Of a DNA stretch of 64,000 bases, positions 10,206-18,470 are shown piece after piece. The stretch's first letter is position 1. Each line of letters begins with the position of its first letter. Made by a program: the position numbers and the translations under genes. Location: positions 1,080,267-1,144,266 of the forward strand of contig QRDG01000524.1 of NCBI GenBank assembly GCA_012064385.1, read 5' to 3'. The stretch is from Puccinellia tenuiflora. Its lineage: Eukaryota; Streptophyta; Magnoliopsida; Poales; Poaceae. A model generated the notes under the pieces. It worked only from the letters and a program-made list of their open reading frames with translations. It ran no database searches and was not told the origin of the DNA.

Positions 10206-11568
10206 TACTCATGTAACAGCTAGAGTGCCGAGATCACAGTCTGCAGAATACAGAGGAAGGAAGCACTACTCTAGCCAAAATTTCCTAGCCGCTGTTGATT
10301 TCGACATGAGGTTCAGATATGTGCTAGCTGGTTGGAAGGGATCAGCACATGATGCAACCATTCAAACTGACAGCATGTCTAGACCTGATGGGATCAACAT
10401 CCCTGAAGGTAAGTTCTACCTTGGAGATGCTGGATATGAATGTCGGCCCGGAATTCTGCCACCCTTCCGAAAGACGAGGTACTATCAAAACGAGTTCAGT
10501 TCAAGGTATGGTTCGTAGAATCCCAAGGAGTTGTTCATTCTCCGACACTCTAGCCTTAGAGTGACCATAGAAAGATCCTTTACTGCACTAACAATAGATT
10601 CAAGATCCTTGACCAGAAGCCACTAGTACAGAAAGGCTTAGCCGTGGTGCACCAAATTTAGTTATTCGTGACGTAGTGGCCTGTGATACGGTTAGCGCGC
10701 CACTACTAACATGTTAGCCGTGGCGCAGGCTCGATGTGCGCCACAACTATGTGTATGGCCATGGCGTACCTTTTTTTTTACGCCACAGCTATGTGTATAT
10801 AGCCATGACGCGCCTAGGCGTGCCACGGGTATATACACGTAAAGTGCGCAAAGTGCGCCACTAGTATAGATTTTTTGGTTTGAAAAAAAAAAACACGCCG
10901 CGGCCGGAGCGAGGCGGCGGACGGCGGGGCTGCGCCCGGGAGGGCTTCGTATTCGTGCTCGGCTGCCGCCGTCAGCGGAGGCGGAACACGGCGGCGCCAC
11001 GACATGCTTCAACGGAGTAGCCGGCCGTGGCCGGTGGCCCTCAGAGTCGGAAGCAGGGACGGCCGTGGGCGAGATCTGCATGCTGAGAGGAACATGAGGA
11101 GCCGGCCCACGAATCGGCGACGACCTCGAGCAGCAGCAGCCTCCGCCAGTGCGTCCCAGTTGCCGTCATGCAGCAGCCGCCGTTGGTGACGCGGGCAGGC
11201 GAGGTCGACGGAGCGGCGTCCGTGGGCTCACGCACGGACGCGCGCACCGGCGAGCCGGCCCGACCACGCCGCCGCTCGATCTGCTCACGGGAGAGGAAGG
11301 TGGAGCGGCCTCGGGGACTGCAAGGAGCAGCGGCCTGGCGGGAGGCGCCACGACAGGCTTCAACGGAGCAGCCGGCGGCGACGGTCTTCTGCTCGATATG
11401 AATGGCGGCGACTAAACCGAGCCAGCCCATTACTCCACCTCCGCGGTCTTCTGCTCGATCTGAAAATAATAATTGGGTTTGATCCAGCGTGTTTGCATTC
11501 GCACTGGTAGAGAGGATAAATAAGGTTGATGGCATCGATCCATGTTTATTTTTCCGGTTTTGCTATTT

Positions 11569-11797
11569 CTCACTCGAGTGAGTATTAAGTTAGAGCTCAC
11601 TCAACTTCAATCCTGTTAGATTTGTGTCGTGATTCGTGCGGTATGTTATTTATATATCTATTTTTTTTTCAGTTACACATGGGTTGCACATAGTTGCAAC
11701 TGAAATTTCTCAGTTGCACATGAATTGTACATGAGTTGCATATGCAACTGGATGACATCATCTGGGTGAGAGTTAACTTAATTCTCACTCGATTGAG
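11569..11797. mobile_element. MITE with 25-bp inverted termini
   Basis: The left end ctcactcgagtgagtattaa and the right end read in reverse (ctcaatcgagtgagaattaa) match over about 25 bp, and each end is itself partly palindromic. The centre is AT-rich with repeated cagttgcacatgaa-like phrases. One end of the same family recurs near 58109-58141. Superfamily not assigned; the target duplication was not determined. Confidence 0.55.
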
Positions 11798-11941
11798 CTC
11801 TAGTTGCTCAGAATGAAGTATAGGGATTATGTGTTTGTTTGAGGATCATGAGAGCCGTCGGATCTCCTGTGGACGTACGATGCATATCGATGTTTTTTTT
11901 TTTTTCCTTCTTTTTCTGTCACCGCATACTAGTAGCGTACC

Positions 11942-12959
11942 TTTTTTTTTTTTTTGAGAAAAGATCACCACCTGTTCATATAACAGGATTACAACACACA
12001 ACACACGGAGAGACTACTAGAACTAACACGAGGCCAACGTGTCCCAAGAAAAATACAGAAAGAACCCCAGACAAAGAAAAAATTGCACTTAGGACCCTGG
12101 AGCTCTCTGCAACGCACCATGTCACTGCTCGCACCAAACTCCATCGCCGCCGCCGGAACGCCGACGAAAGAACGGGGAGCTGCCTCAACTCCCAGACCCA
12201 GGCGAACACCATCGCAGCCAAGCCGCTTTCCAAGCCGCAAGATTCATCCGCCGCAAGCAACGGAATAGAAGCATTGTAGCACATCAGCCAGGGATCCTCC
12301 CCGTGGTCGCCGGATCTCAGCATCGTCGCCTTCAACCGAGAACTCGGAGAAGAAAAACGAGGCCGCCTGCCGTCTTCCACAGCCCGAAACTCGAAACAAC
12401 GCAGACCAATACCCGTAGACCTGACTAGGGCCAAGAGCAGTCTCACCGCGCCGCCGCAGAGCTTCGCCTGGTCTCTTCCAAAAGCCTGCCGTGCCGAACA
12501 AAGCAGCGCATCGACTCCCTCCTTCCCTTGTCCAGCACCATGCTGGCCATAAAGAAGCAGAGAGGACAAGGGAGCAGCTTCCTCCACATCGGCCCCAAAC
12601 TCCAGATCGAGATCCGGAGACACCACTGCACGCTTATTGACGGAGATCAGCCTGCAAGCACTCCCCACCACCACCTGCCATAGGTGCTGAAGAAGGGAGA
12701 ACTCCGGCCGTCTACCAGCGGCGTGCGACTGCACGCTGGAGACACTCCACACCGGCATAACGCCACGCGCCACAGGGGCAGAACCTAACTCTAAACCTGC
12801 AACTACTATATACAAGGGAAGCCAACCACCGGATCCGTCTCCTCGCCGGCCGGCAGCGCCGCCGGAGAGCAAGAAAGAGCGGGGCGGCAGATGAGAACGG
12901 AGGTCGACTCTCAACTTGCCTGGAGGTCTCTCGGTGGGGAAAGTCGATAGCTTCTTGCT
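11942..12959 (-). mobile_element. Retroposon with A-tail and 13-bp TSD
   Basis: Inserted in the CACTA core. The target duplication ctagtagcgtacc occurs at 11929-11941 and 12960-12972. On the minus strand the element ends with gatcttttctc plus about 14 A residues. A single minus-strand frame of 312 codons (12914-11976) covers almost the whole element, rich in Gly, Leu, Val and Arg. I do not recognise a reverse transcriptase or any domain in it. Either it is a non-autonomous element moved by a LINE, or the open frame is a by-product of GC-rich composition. The tail style resembles that of the composite at 8306. Confidence 0.75.
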
Positions 12960-13522
12960 CTAGTAGCGTACCTCATGTCAGTGCGCCACGCGTAACTTTA
13001 TACTAGTGGCGCACCACTCTATCCTGCCCCATTAGTAAAAAGTAGCCGTGGCGCAGGGATACATGGTGCACCACGGTTATGTGGGGCATCTGGGACGACA
13101 TTTAGCAGTAGCGCACGGAATGGGGCCCTCGCCACTACTATTACATTAGTCGTGGCGCAGCCATGGCGCAGGGTCTGAAGTGGTGCGCCACAGCTTATCC
13201 TGTAGTCGTCGCGCGTCTCTTTTCGGTGCGCCACGGCTAATAGCAGTGGCGCACCGAAATGCCGGTGCGCCACGGCTATATCGTCTACCTATAAGCCTTT
13301 TCCTACTAGTGAGCCATTCCACCCTTTTGAGACCTAAGTAAACCTAGTTCTTGCCTGTTGCATTCTTCGCAACTAGATCTTAGGATGGGGGATTGATGAA
13401 CATTTTCTGTCTGAGGAAGATGTGACACTTGACAAAAGGATGGAGTGGGCTCAGGCAATGTGGGATGACAGAGGTGCCGCCAGGATATGAGCTTCAGCAC
13501 TGGGAGAAGAAGAATAATGATA

Positions 13523-14165
13523 CACTACTAGGAAAAGAACTAAATGTGGGTAGCATACCTGGCGCAGCAAGAAACACATGCACCACGTGTATATACCTGT
13601 GGTGCACCAAAATTGGTGCGTTATGGGCATGGTTTGGGTAACCGGGCGGGATTTCCGGTTACCGGTCGGTAACCGCAAATCCCGAGCACCCCCGGGAAAT
13701 GGTCATACCGGACAAAAAATCCCGAATTTTTTGAAATTTTTGAATTTTAACGTATTTTGACAAAACAATTACCAAAATTTAACCATTTTTTTTGAATTTC
13801 TGAATTTTGGTTTTCAAATTCGTCCGGTAACCGGTCGGGATTTTCCGGTAACCGCGGTAACCGGAAATCCCGACCCCCCTCGGGATTTTTTTTACATCCG
13901 GTATCCAAAACCTTGGTTATGGGTGGTAACTTACCAGCAGCACACAAGAAAACCGGTGCGCCACGGCTATGTGTTGGCCGGGCTGGCCGAGGTGCCCCCA
14001 CCTTACCCGTGGTGCACTCTATATTGGTGTGCCATGGGTATTTTGCTACCAGTGACGCACCAAAATGAGGTGCACCACGGGTAGTTTTTGGCCCTCGGCT
14101 ATAGATTAGGGGCCAGGTTACCCGTGCCGCATCCCATATTGGTGCGCCAACGATAGCCTGGCAGC
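13523..14165. mobile_element. CACTA-family fragment, left end present
   Basis: Begins CACTACTAGGAAAAGAACTA and continues with subterminal-type phrases (gtggtgcaccaaaattggtg, gtgcgccacggctatgtg) like those of the element at 10621. No reverse-strand CACTA terminus was found on the right, so it is truncated near 14165. A hAT-type MITE is inserted in it. Confidence 0.6.
13628..13915. mobile_element. hAT-type MITE, 288 bp, TSD GTTATGGG
   Basis: Flanked by an 8-bp duplication, gttatggg, at 13620-13627 and 13916-13923. The termini are imperfect inverted repeats: CATGGTTTGGGTAACCGG and, reversed, CAAGGTTTTGGATACCGG. The interior is built from gtaaccgg/ccggttac phrases and AT-rich DNA. An 8-bp TSD plus CA..TG termini fit the hAT superfamily. 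Confidence 0.8.
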
Positions 14166-14404
14166 ACCCATTTCTTCCATGCACCCCCTCCCACCCCTTC
14201 AATTTTTAATTACTTTGAGGTGTATTTATGTTACGTAATCTAGTTGATAGGAAAAATAACAATCATGAATTTCAACATATTTTTTAAAAAAACGTTGTGT
14301 TCTTGTAAAGCGGCTATAACCTTTTCATACGACCTCGGATTACTGCCATCTAACAACAAAGATGAGCTGATACTAATAAGCCAAACATTTTATGTATCCA
14401 GGTG

Positions 14405-14580
14405 CAGTGGCGGAGCTTGGGCCGAAACTCTGGGGGGGCTAAATGGGCTGGGGGGGCGAAAATAGTGAGCCTGATCAATTTTCAGTGACAAATGGGCCAA
14501 AATACCTATAGATATTAGGCTAAATCTTCATGGGCTGGGGGGGCGACAGCCCATTTCGCCCCCATGAAGCTCCGCCAGTG
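14405..14580. mobile_element. hAT-type MITE, 176 bp, TSD TCCAGGTG
   Basis: The 8-bp duplication tccaggtg lies at 14397-14404 and 14581-14588. Termini CAGTGGCGGAGCTT and, reversed, CACTGGCGGAGCTT. The interior has G-runs and gggctgggggggcga twice. No coding capacity. Confidence 0.88.
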
Positions 14581-14588
14581 TCCAGGTG

Positions 14589-15285
14589 GCTCTCAGTGCA
14601 TAGAATCCATGTGCATGTATTCAGCCATGGAATTAATGTCACATGTATGGGATCGGTAGCATGTGAATTAGTATTTATCAAAGAGAAGGTTTGTTCATTA
14701 GGAATTGGCTAAGTGATTTATCTTAGGAGGATATTTAGCCATTCCGTACCAAGGGTAGGAAATAGAGATGTTTTGGTCGACAAAATCTGCTGTAACTGTA
14801 ACCATTCTGATCTGATTCACTGTAAAGAAGAAAATCCGATGCAACTTGAGATACAGATGATCTGATATCTGATGCGTCCGCAAAAATTTAAATTTTTTTG
14901 TTTTTTTACCTCCATACATATAGATGGTGCAACTTCGATTTACTTACAAAAAATCCTATCACTTGTTAAATTTGCTTCCCCACTAGGGTGTCCTCCATCG
15001 TCGACAATCCAAATATGCTTTCACCATGTCCTAACAATCCAATTATCTATTGGACAGGCGCGACAACGCACGACTACATGATCTAGTGATATCAAGAAGC
15101 AGGGGGTACGTAGCTGTTAGGAATAATCTTAATTAGAGGTTAAGTCTAGTTATATTTCTTAATTAGGTAAGTTTTTCCGATGGCTTGCATAAAAATTATT
15201 TCCATGCATTGCTAGTCCTAGTCCCAGCGGTTTGTCTGGGTCCTAAGTAGGCAGCGTAAGTTGTTTCGGAAGTAGTACTAGTTAG
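14589..15285. other. No gene seen
   Basis: AT-rich DNA with no supported coding frame, RNA gene or recognisable element end. Confidence 0.5.
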
Positions 15286-15286
15286 C

Positions 15287-16290
15287 TTTTTTTTCTTCGA
15301 AACGGAGGTTGAACCCCCGGCATCTGCATTGGATGATATACATAATCTTTTTATTATTAATAATTATTCAACAAAAATTTACAAGTAATACATCAATAAG
15401 TCTGCCTTCCTAACAACATATATCATTACTCCTACCAACTTGATAAGGGGGGTGGACGTGGTCAGATCCGTCTGTCCGGATCTCACACCAACGCACATCA
15501 TCTAAAACTAAAGGCCTTTAACAAGCCGTCCAATGGTGGGTCGGGAGCACAAATCGGTCCAGCAGACTAAAGCGGGCACCGCTGCGCACGCTCAACAAAC
15601 CGCCACCGCTGTCTTCCGCCAACCCATCTTCATCACATGCATCACAATCAAATGACCTTGCCATGCCTACCGTCGACGCCGCCATGACGCCGGACAACGC
15701 CACCTCCATGCGGACGTCCATCCTCGTGTACCCATCCCTAAGACCCTACAACCGCCGAGGCTCTTAGTTGTCGATGCGGAAAATACAATGCCGCACCACC
15801 GCTAAAACCGTCAACTCGTCCCTAAAGACGATGCCCCAAGGAGGTGGATCATCCGATCGCCTAATCAAGGGTTTCCCCAGGAGGTAGTGGAGGGAGATGA
15901 GAGCATCACCTCGATGATGTCTTAAAGAAAGATATGGCACCCACGGCGTCACCATCATTTGCTCCGGCCACCGACTAAAGACAACAGGTCTTCACCCGGA
16001 TCTGCTCCATGAGACTCCAACCGCCATCATGTGCACGGGCCGACCTCATTCAATGCCCCAGACCTGGTCCGCCCAAACCCGGTGACGGCCGAAAACAACG
16101 TCCAGCACGAGTGCCCCGACGCTCTGTCTGGTGCCGGAGAGCGCCACTACTAGAGCCTGGTAGGAGGACTGCCACTCCACTCTGCCAGACCAGACGAATC
16201 GCTGCTAGCCACGTCGAGGAAACCGTTGTAGAAGCCAGCCGACCACAGAACAGCGCCACAGAACGGAGCTGTCTAGTTCCAGCTGGTGAC
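15287..16290 (-). mobile_element. Retroposon (3' tail recognisable, right end uncertain)
   Basis: On the plus strand a T8 run at 15287 is followed by cttcgaaacggaggttgaac. Read on the minus strand this is an element ending in a short A-tail, of the same style as the retroposons at 8306 and 11942. The rest is GC-rich with no reverse transcriptase. I could not find a clean target duplication, so the 5' boundary is only approximate. Confidence 0.45.
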
Positions 16291-16357
16291 AGCTAGTAGT
16301 CTTGGTCTACTAGCTTGGTCCAATATATATACACGGTACGTACGTGTGCTTTGTAAT

Positions 16358-16680
16358 CACTACGGGAAAAACTGGCACTGCCGTGCGGCACTTCTTTGCC
16401 GTGCGTCTACGCACGGCAAAGATTTCTTTGCCGTGCGGCCGTCGAGAAGGCGCACGGCAAAGGTACAACGCACGGCACAAAACAACGACGACGCACGGCA
16501 AAGAAACCCGCTCGGCAAAGAGAAAACCAGCGCACGGCAAAGGTAACACGGACGGCAAAGAAAACATAAGGCGCACGGCAAAGGCACCACGCACGGCAAA
16601 GAGCCTTTGCCGTGCGGGGAGAGCGGGCGCACGGCAAAGCAGCCTTTGCCGTGCGTTTTTCCCTTTGCCGTGCGTCTAAT
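16358..16680. repeat. CACTA left terminus and subterminal repeat array
   Basis: About a dozen copies of CGCACGGCAAAG or its reverse, often paired as palindromes around gtgcggc or gtctacgc. In En/Spm-type elements such arrays bind TnpA. Spurious reading frames on both strands here come only from the repeats. Confidence 0.85.
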
Positions 16681-16820
16681 GGCATTTTCTTCTTTTACTT
16701 CATTATTGCACTTAATTTAATACTTATATTTATTCTTTTAATATATGACAAGTACTACATCTTAAGACAATGTGTGTATAGCCATACTTTTGCATTATGA
16801 CAAATACTCTACGTCTTCAA

Positions 16821-16838
16821 CCCCCCCCCCCCCCCCCC
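16821..16838. repeat. C18 homopolymer
   Basis: A run of about 18 C residues directly before a partial copy of the 353-bp repeat unit. The length may be unreliable in the assembly. Confidence 0.85.
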
Positions 16839-16879
16839 ACATATTAGGGTTTCGGAGGTAGCTGTGTTTGTGGAATTCT

Positions 16880-17012
16880 GGCACGTGTTATCGCCCGAAC
16901 ATGAAGAAAGTCACACCGGGGAGCACCGTGAGGAAGGTCACACCGGGGATCTATGTCTTGCACCATTTGGTGAATCACACATTCCAACACACTTCCACAC
17001 ATATCATACAAA
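16880..17012 (+). repeat. Isolated, diverged partial copy of the 353-bp repeat unit
   Basis: From gtgttatcgcccgaac through accttccaacacac-like text to cacacatatcata, this follows the head of the 353-bp unit found 1.5 kb downstream, with one internal doubling of gtcacaccgggg. The resemblance stops abruptly at 17012. It marks the far side of the segment that carries the small minus-strand ORF. Confidence 0.7.
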
Positions 17013-17154
17013 AACAACTTCGGAACGAAACAAGACGACTGGAGAAAGAGGAACAACATATGAAGAAAACATAGGTGGGCACACACACACAGCACTCAAC
17101 ATAGGTACTCAACATAGATGAGAACACACACAGTACTGAACATAGGTACTCAAA

Positions 17155-17529
17155 CTAACTACGACCAGGTCCTAAGCCGCGCGGAGCTGAGCGGCGGGCG
17201 CTCTGCTTCCAAAGAGCCGGAACCATGTGAGACTCGCTCGCGTCATAAGGATTCTGAAGTAGCGACCAACGCCTAGGACCTGGCATATTGAACAAATGCA
17301 TGTAGCGAAGGACGTGCTCGTCCTCCTCCCTAATACGGCGACGTACCACCTCCTCGGGGGCCGGCGCTCTGAACACATTCCGTGGCCAATACCACCAAAG
17401 AAGATCCGGATCGACGATGCGACCTGGATCCCTCACCAAGGTCCCCGCCCCGGAAGGTAGCCTCTCCCAGTGCCAGCCCGGCGGATGCCAGTCCCGGACA
17501 TCGCCATCCGGGTTGATCAAAAAGGGCAT
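17155..17529 (-). CDS. Small unrecognised ORF inside the CACTA insert (124 aa)
   Basis: ATG at 17529, stop at 17155. The protein is rich in Trp, Pro and Arg, with DWHPPGWHWERLPSGAG near the start, DLLWWYWPRN at about residues 43-52 and a basic end. No signal peptide, membrane helix or known domain was recognised. A TATA-like box lies about 95 bp upstream and a 119-bp repeat array lies beyond it, an arrangement expected of a real transcription unit. Downstream (17085-17155) are two imperfect copies of caacataggtactcaac-type text. It could be a captured host gene piece or an accessory gene of the element. It could also be chance; codon composition is GC-rich and the frame is the only long one here. 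Confidence 0.45.
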   Translation of the reverse strand: MPFLINPDGDVRDWHPPGWHWERLPSGAGTLVRDPGRIVDPDLLWWYWPRNVFRAPAPEEVVRRRIREEDEHVLRYMHLFNMPGPRRWSLLQNPYDASESHMVPALWKQSARRSAPRGLGPGRS

Positions 17530-17622
17530 CGGAAAGGCCGGCGCGGAGGAGAAGCAGCGCGTGGAGACGGCGGCGTGTGGAGGAGGGCGACGGGTTGGCT
17601 CGAACCGGGGACGAGGTCGTGG

Positions 17623-17631
17623 GTATTTATG
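17623..17631 (-). promoter_or_regulatory. TATA-like box for the small ORF
   Basis: Minus-strand ATAAATACC, about 95 bp before the ATG at 17529. Spacing fits a short 5' UTR. Prediction by position and sequence only. Confidence 0.45.
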
Positions 17632-17641
17632 CCCTTAGGAA

Positions 17642-17990
17642 CAAGCACACGGATCGTGTGTTTCCTTCGAGCGTTTGTGAGCCGTTGGATCAGCGGTGTG
17701 TTTCTTTCTGGCGCTTGTGAGCCGATCGATCAGCGGGCATGTAGTATGTCCAATCAGCAGCAAGCACACGGATCGTGTGTTTCCTTCGAGCGTTTGTGAG
17801 CCGTTGGATCAGCGGTGTGTTTCTTTCTGGCGCTTGTGAGCCGATCGATCAGCGGGCATGTAGTATGTCCAATCAGCAGCAAGCACACGGATCGTGTGTT
17901 TCCTTCGAGCGCTTGTGAGCCGTTGGATCAGCGATGTGTTTCTTTCGAGCGCTCGTGAGCCGTTGGATCAGCACACTATCCCAAACACTT
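17642..17990. repeat. 119-bp tandem repeats between divergent TATA boxes (about 2.9 copies)
   Basis: Units start at 17642, 17761 and 17880 (caagcacacggatcgtgtgt). Each contains two related half-units around gcgtttgtgagccgttggatcagc / gcgcttgtgagccgatcgatcagc (each half 24 bases, shown by position rather than in full elsewhere) and a palindromic cacacggatcgtgtg. The array fills the gap between a minus-strand TATA box (17623) and a plus-strand TATA box (18007). Confidence 0.85.
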
Positions 17991-18006
17991 CGTAAGCCAC
18001 ACGACC

Positions 18007-18016
18007 CTATATATAG
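18007..18016 (+). promoter_or_regulatory. TATA box, plus strand
   Basis: CTATATATAG in a GC-balanced context, followed by a C-rich stretch and the first 138-bp repeat 40 bp downstream. It is a textbook plant core-promoter string, oriented to transcribe the 138-bp and 353-bp arrays. Confidence 0.5.
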
Positions 18017-18056
18017 CCCACCTCTCAGACATGTTCGTCACTCTGTGTGTACTCAT

Positions 18057-18470
18057 CTGGTATACAAAGCATTCGGATTCCCCTCATATAGTCCTACGGT
18101 GCATCTGATATGCAGGCTCTCAGGAGCCACCGTAGGGCTGTATGATGGGGATACCGGGTGTTTTGTTCTATCTACAAATCATCCAGTGCATCGACTGGTA
18201 TACAAAGCATTCGGATTCCCCTCATATAGTCCTACGGTGCATTTGATATGCAGGCTCTCAGGAGCCACCGTAGGGCTGTATGATGGGGATACCGGGTGTT
18301 TTGTTCTATCTACAAATCATCCAGTGCATCGACTGGTATACAAAGCACTCGGATTCCCCTCATATAGTCCTACGGTGCATTTGATATGCAGGCTCTCAGG
18401 AGCCACCGTAGGGCTGTATGATGGGGATACCGGGTGTTTTGTTCTATCTACAAATCATCCAGTGCATCGA
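18057..18470 (+). repeat. 138-bp tandem repeat, three copies
   Basis: Units start at 18057, 18195 and 18333 (ctggtatacaaagca). They are almost identical. The unit length is a multiple of three and one plus-strand frame is open through all copies (46 codons per unit, part of an open frame 17934-18518). Each unit holds nested inverted repeats: CCTACGGTG...CACCGTAGG with ggctctcaggagcc inside the loop. The fourth start (18471) switches directly into the 353-bp repeat. Confidence 0.9.

Larger units (their letters stand above)
10621..13311. mobile_element. Non-autonomous CACTA element, complete ends
   Basis: Left end CACTAGTACAGAAAGGCTTA; the right end, read inward on the other strand, is CACTAGTAGGAAAAGGCTTA. 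A 3-bp target duplication AGC flanks both ends (10618-10620 and 13312-13314). Subterminal repeats of the type GCCGTGGCGCACC fill about 240-340 bp at each end. The core has a GC-rich patch of about 650 bp (10870-11540, possibly captured host sequence), a MITE and a retroposon. There is no transposase, so it depends on another CACTA. It lies inside the PIF transposase relic. Confidence 0.9.
7098..13492 (+). pseudogene. PIF/Harbinger transposase relic, split by two insertions
   Basis: Possible left end GGGGCGTGTTTGGTAGCC at 7098 resembles PIF/Tourist termini; no matching right end was found. The transposase relic runs on the plus strand from about 7670. It has MFRMGRAPFYELVKRF, EEQVCMFLHVVGHN (then a stop in place of a Gln codon) and a good GT-AG intron (8181-8266). 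DCIGTIDNTHVTA carries the first catalytic Asp. After a 1.9-kb insertion it resumes at 10222 with YRGRKHYSSQNFLAAVDFD, GSAHDAT and YLGDAGY (second catalytic Asp region), then stops and a frameshift near 10515-10600. After a CACTA insertion (10621-13311) it ends with PFHPFET, WAQAMWDDRG and a stop near 13492. Several in-frame stops (about 7809, 8004, 10516) show it is dead. Family is HARBI1/DDE_Tnp_4-like. Confidence 0.85.

Noticed and set aside
16310..16685. Overlapping reading frames of 86-111 codons on both strands
   Set aside because: They are translations of the TTTGCCGTGCG palindromic repeats; all frames stay open because the motif lacks stops. The same holds for 31225-31799 and 22430-22633.
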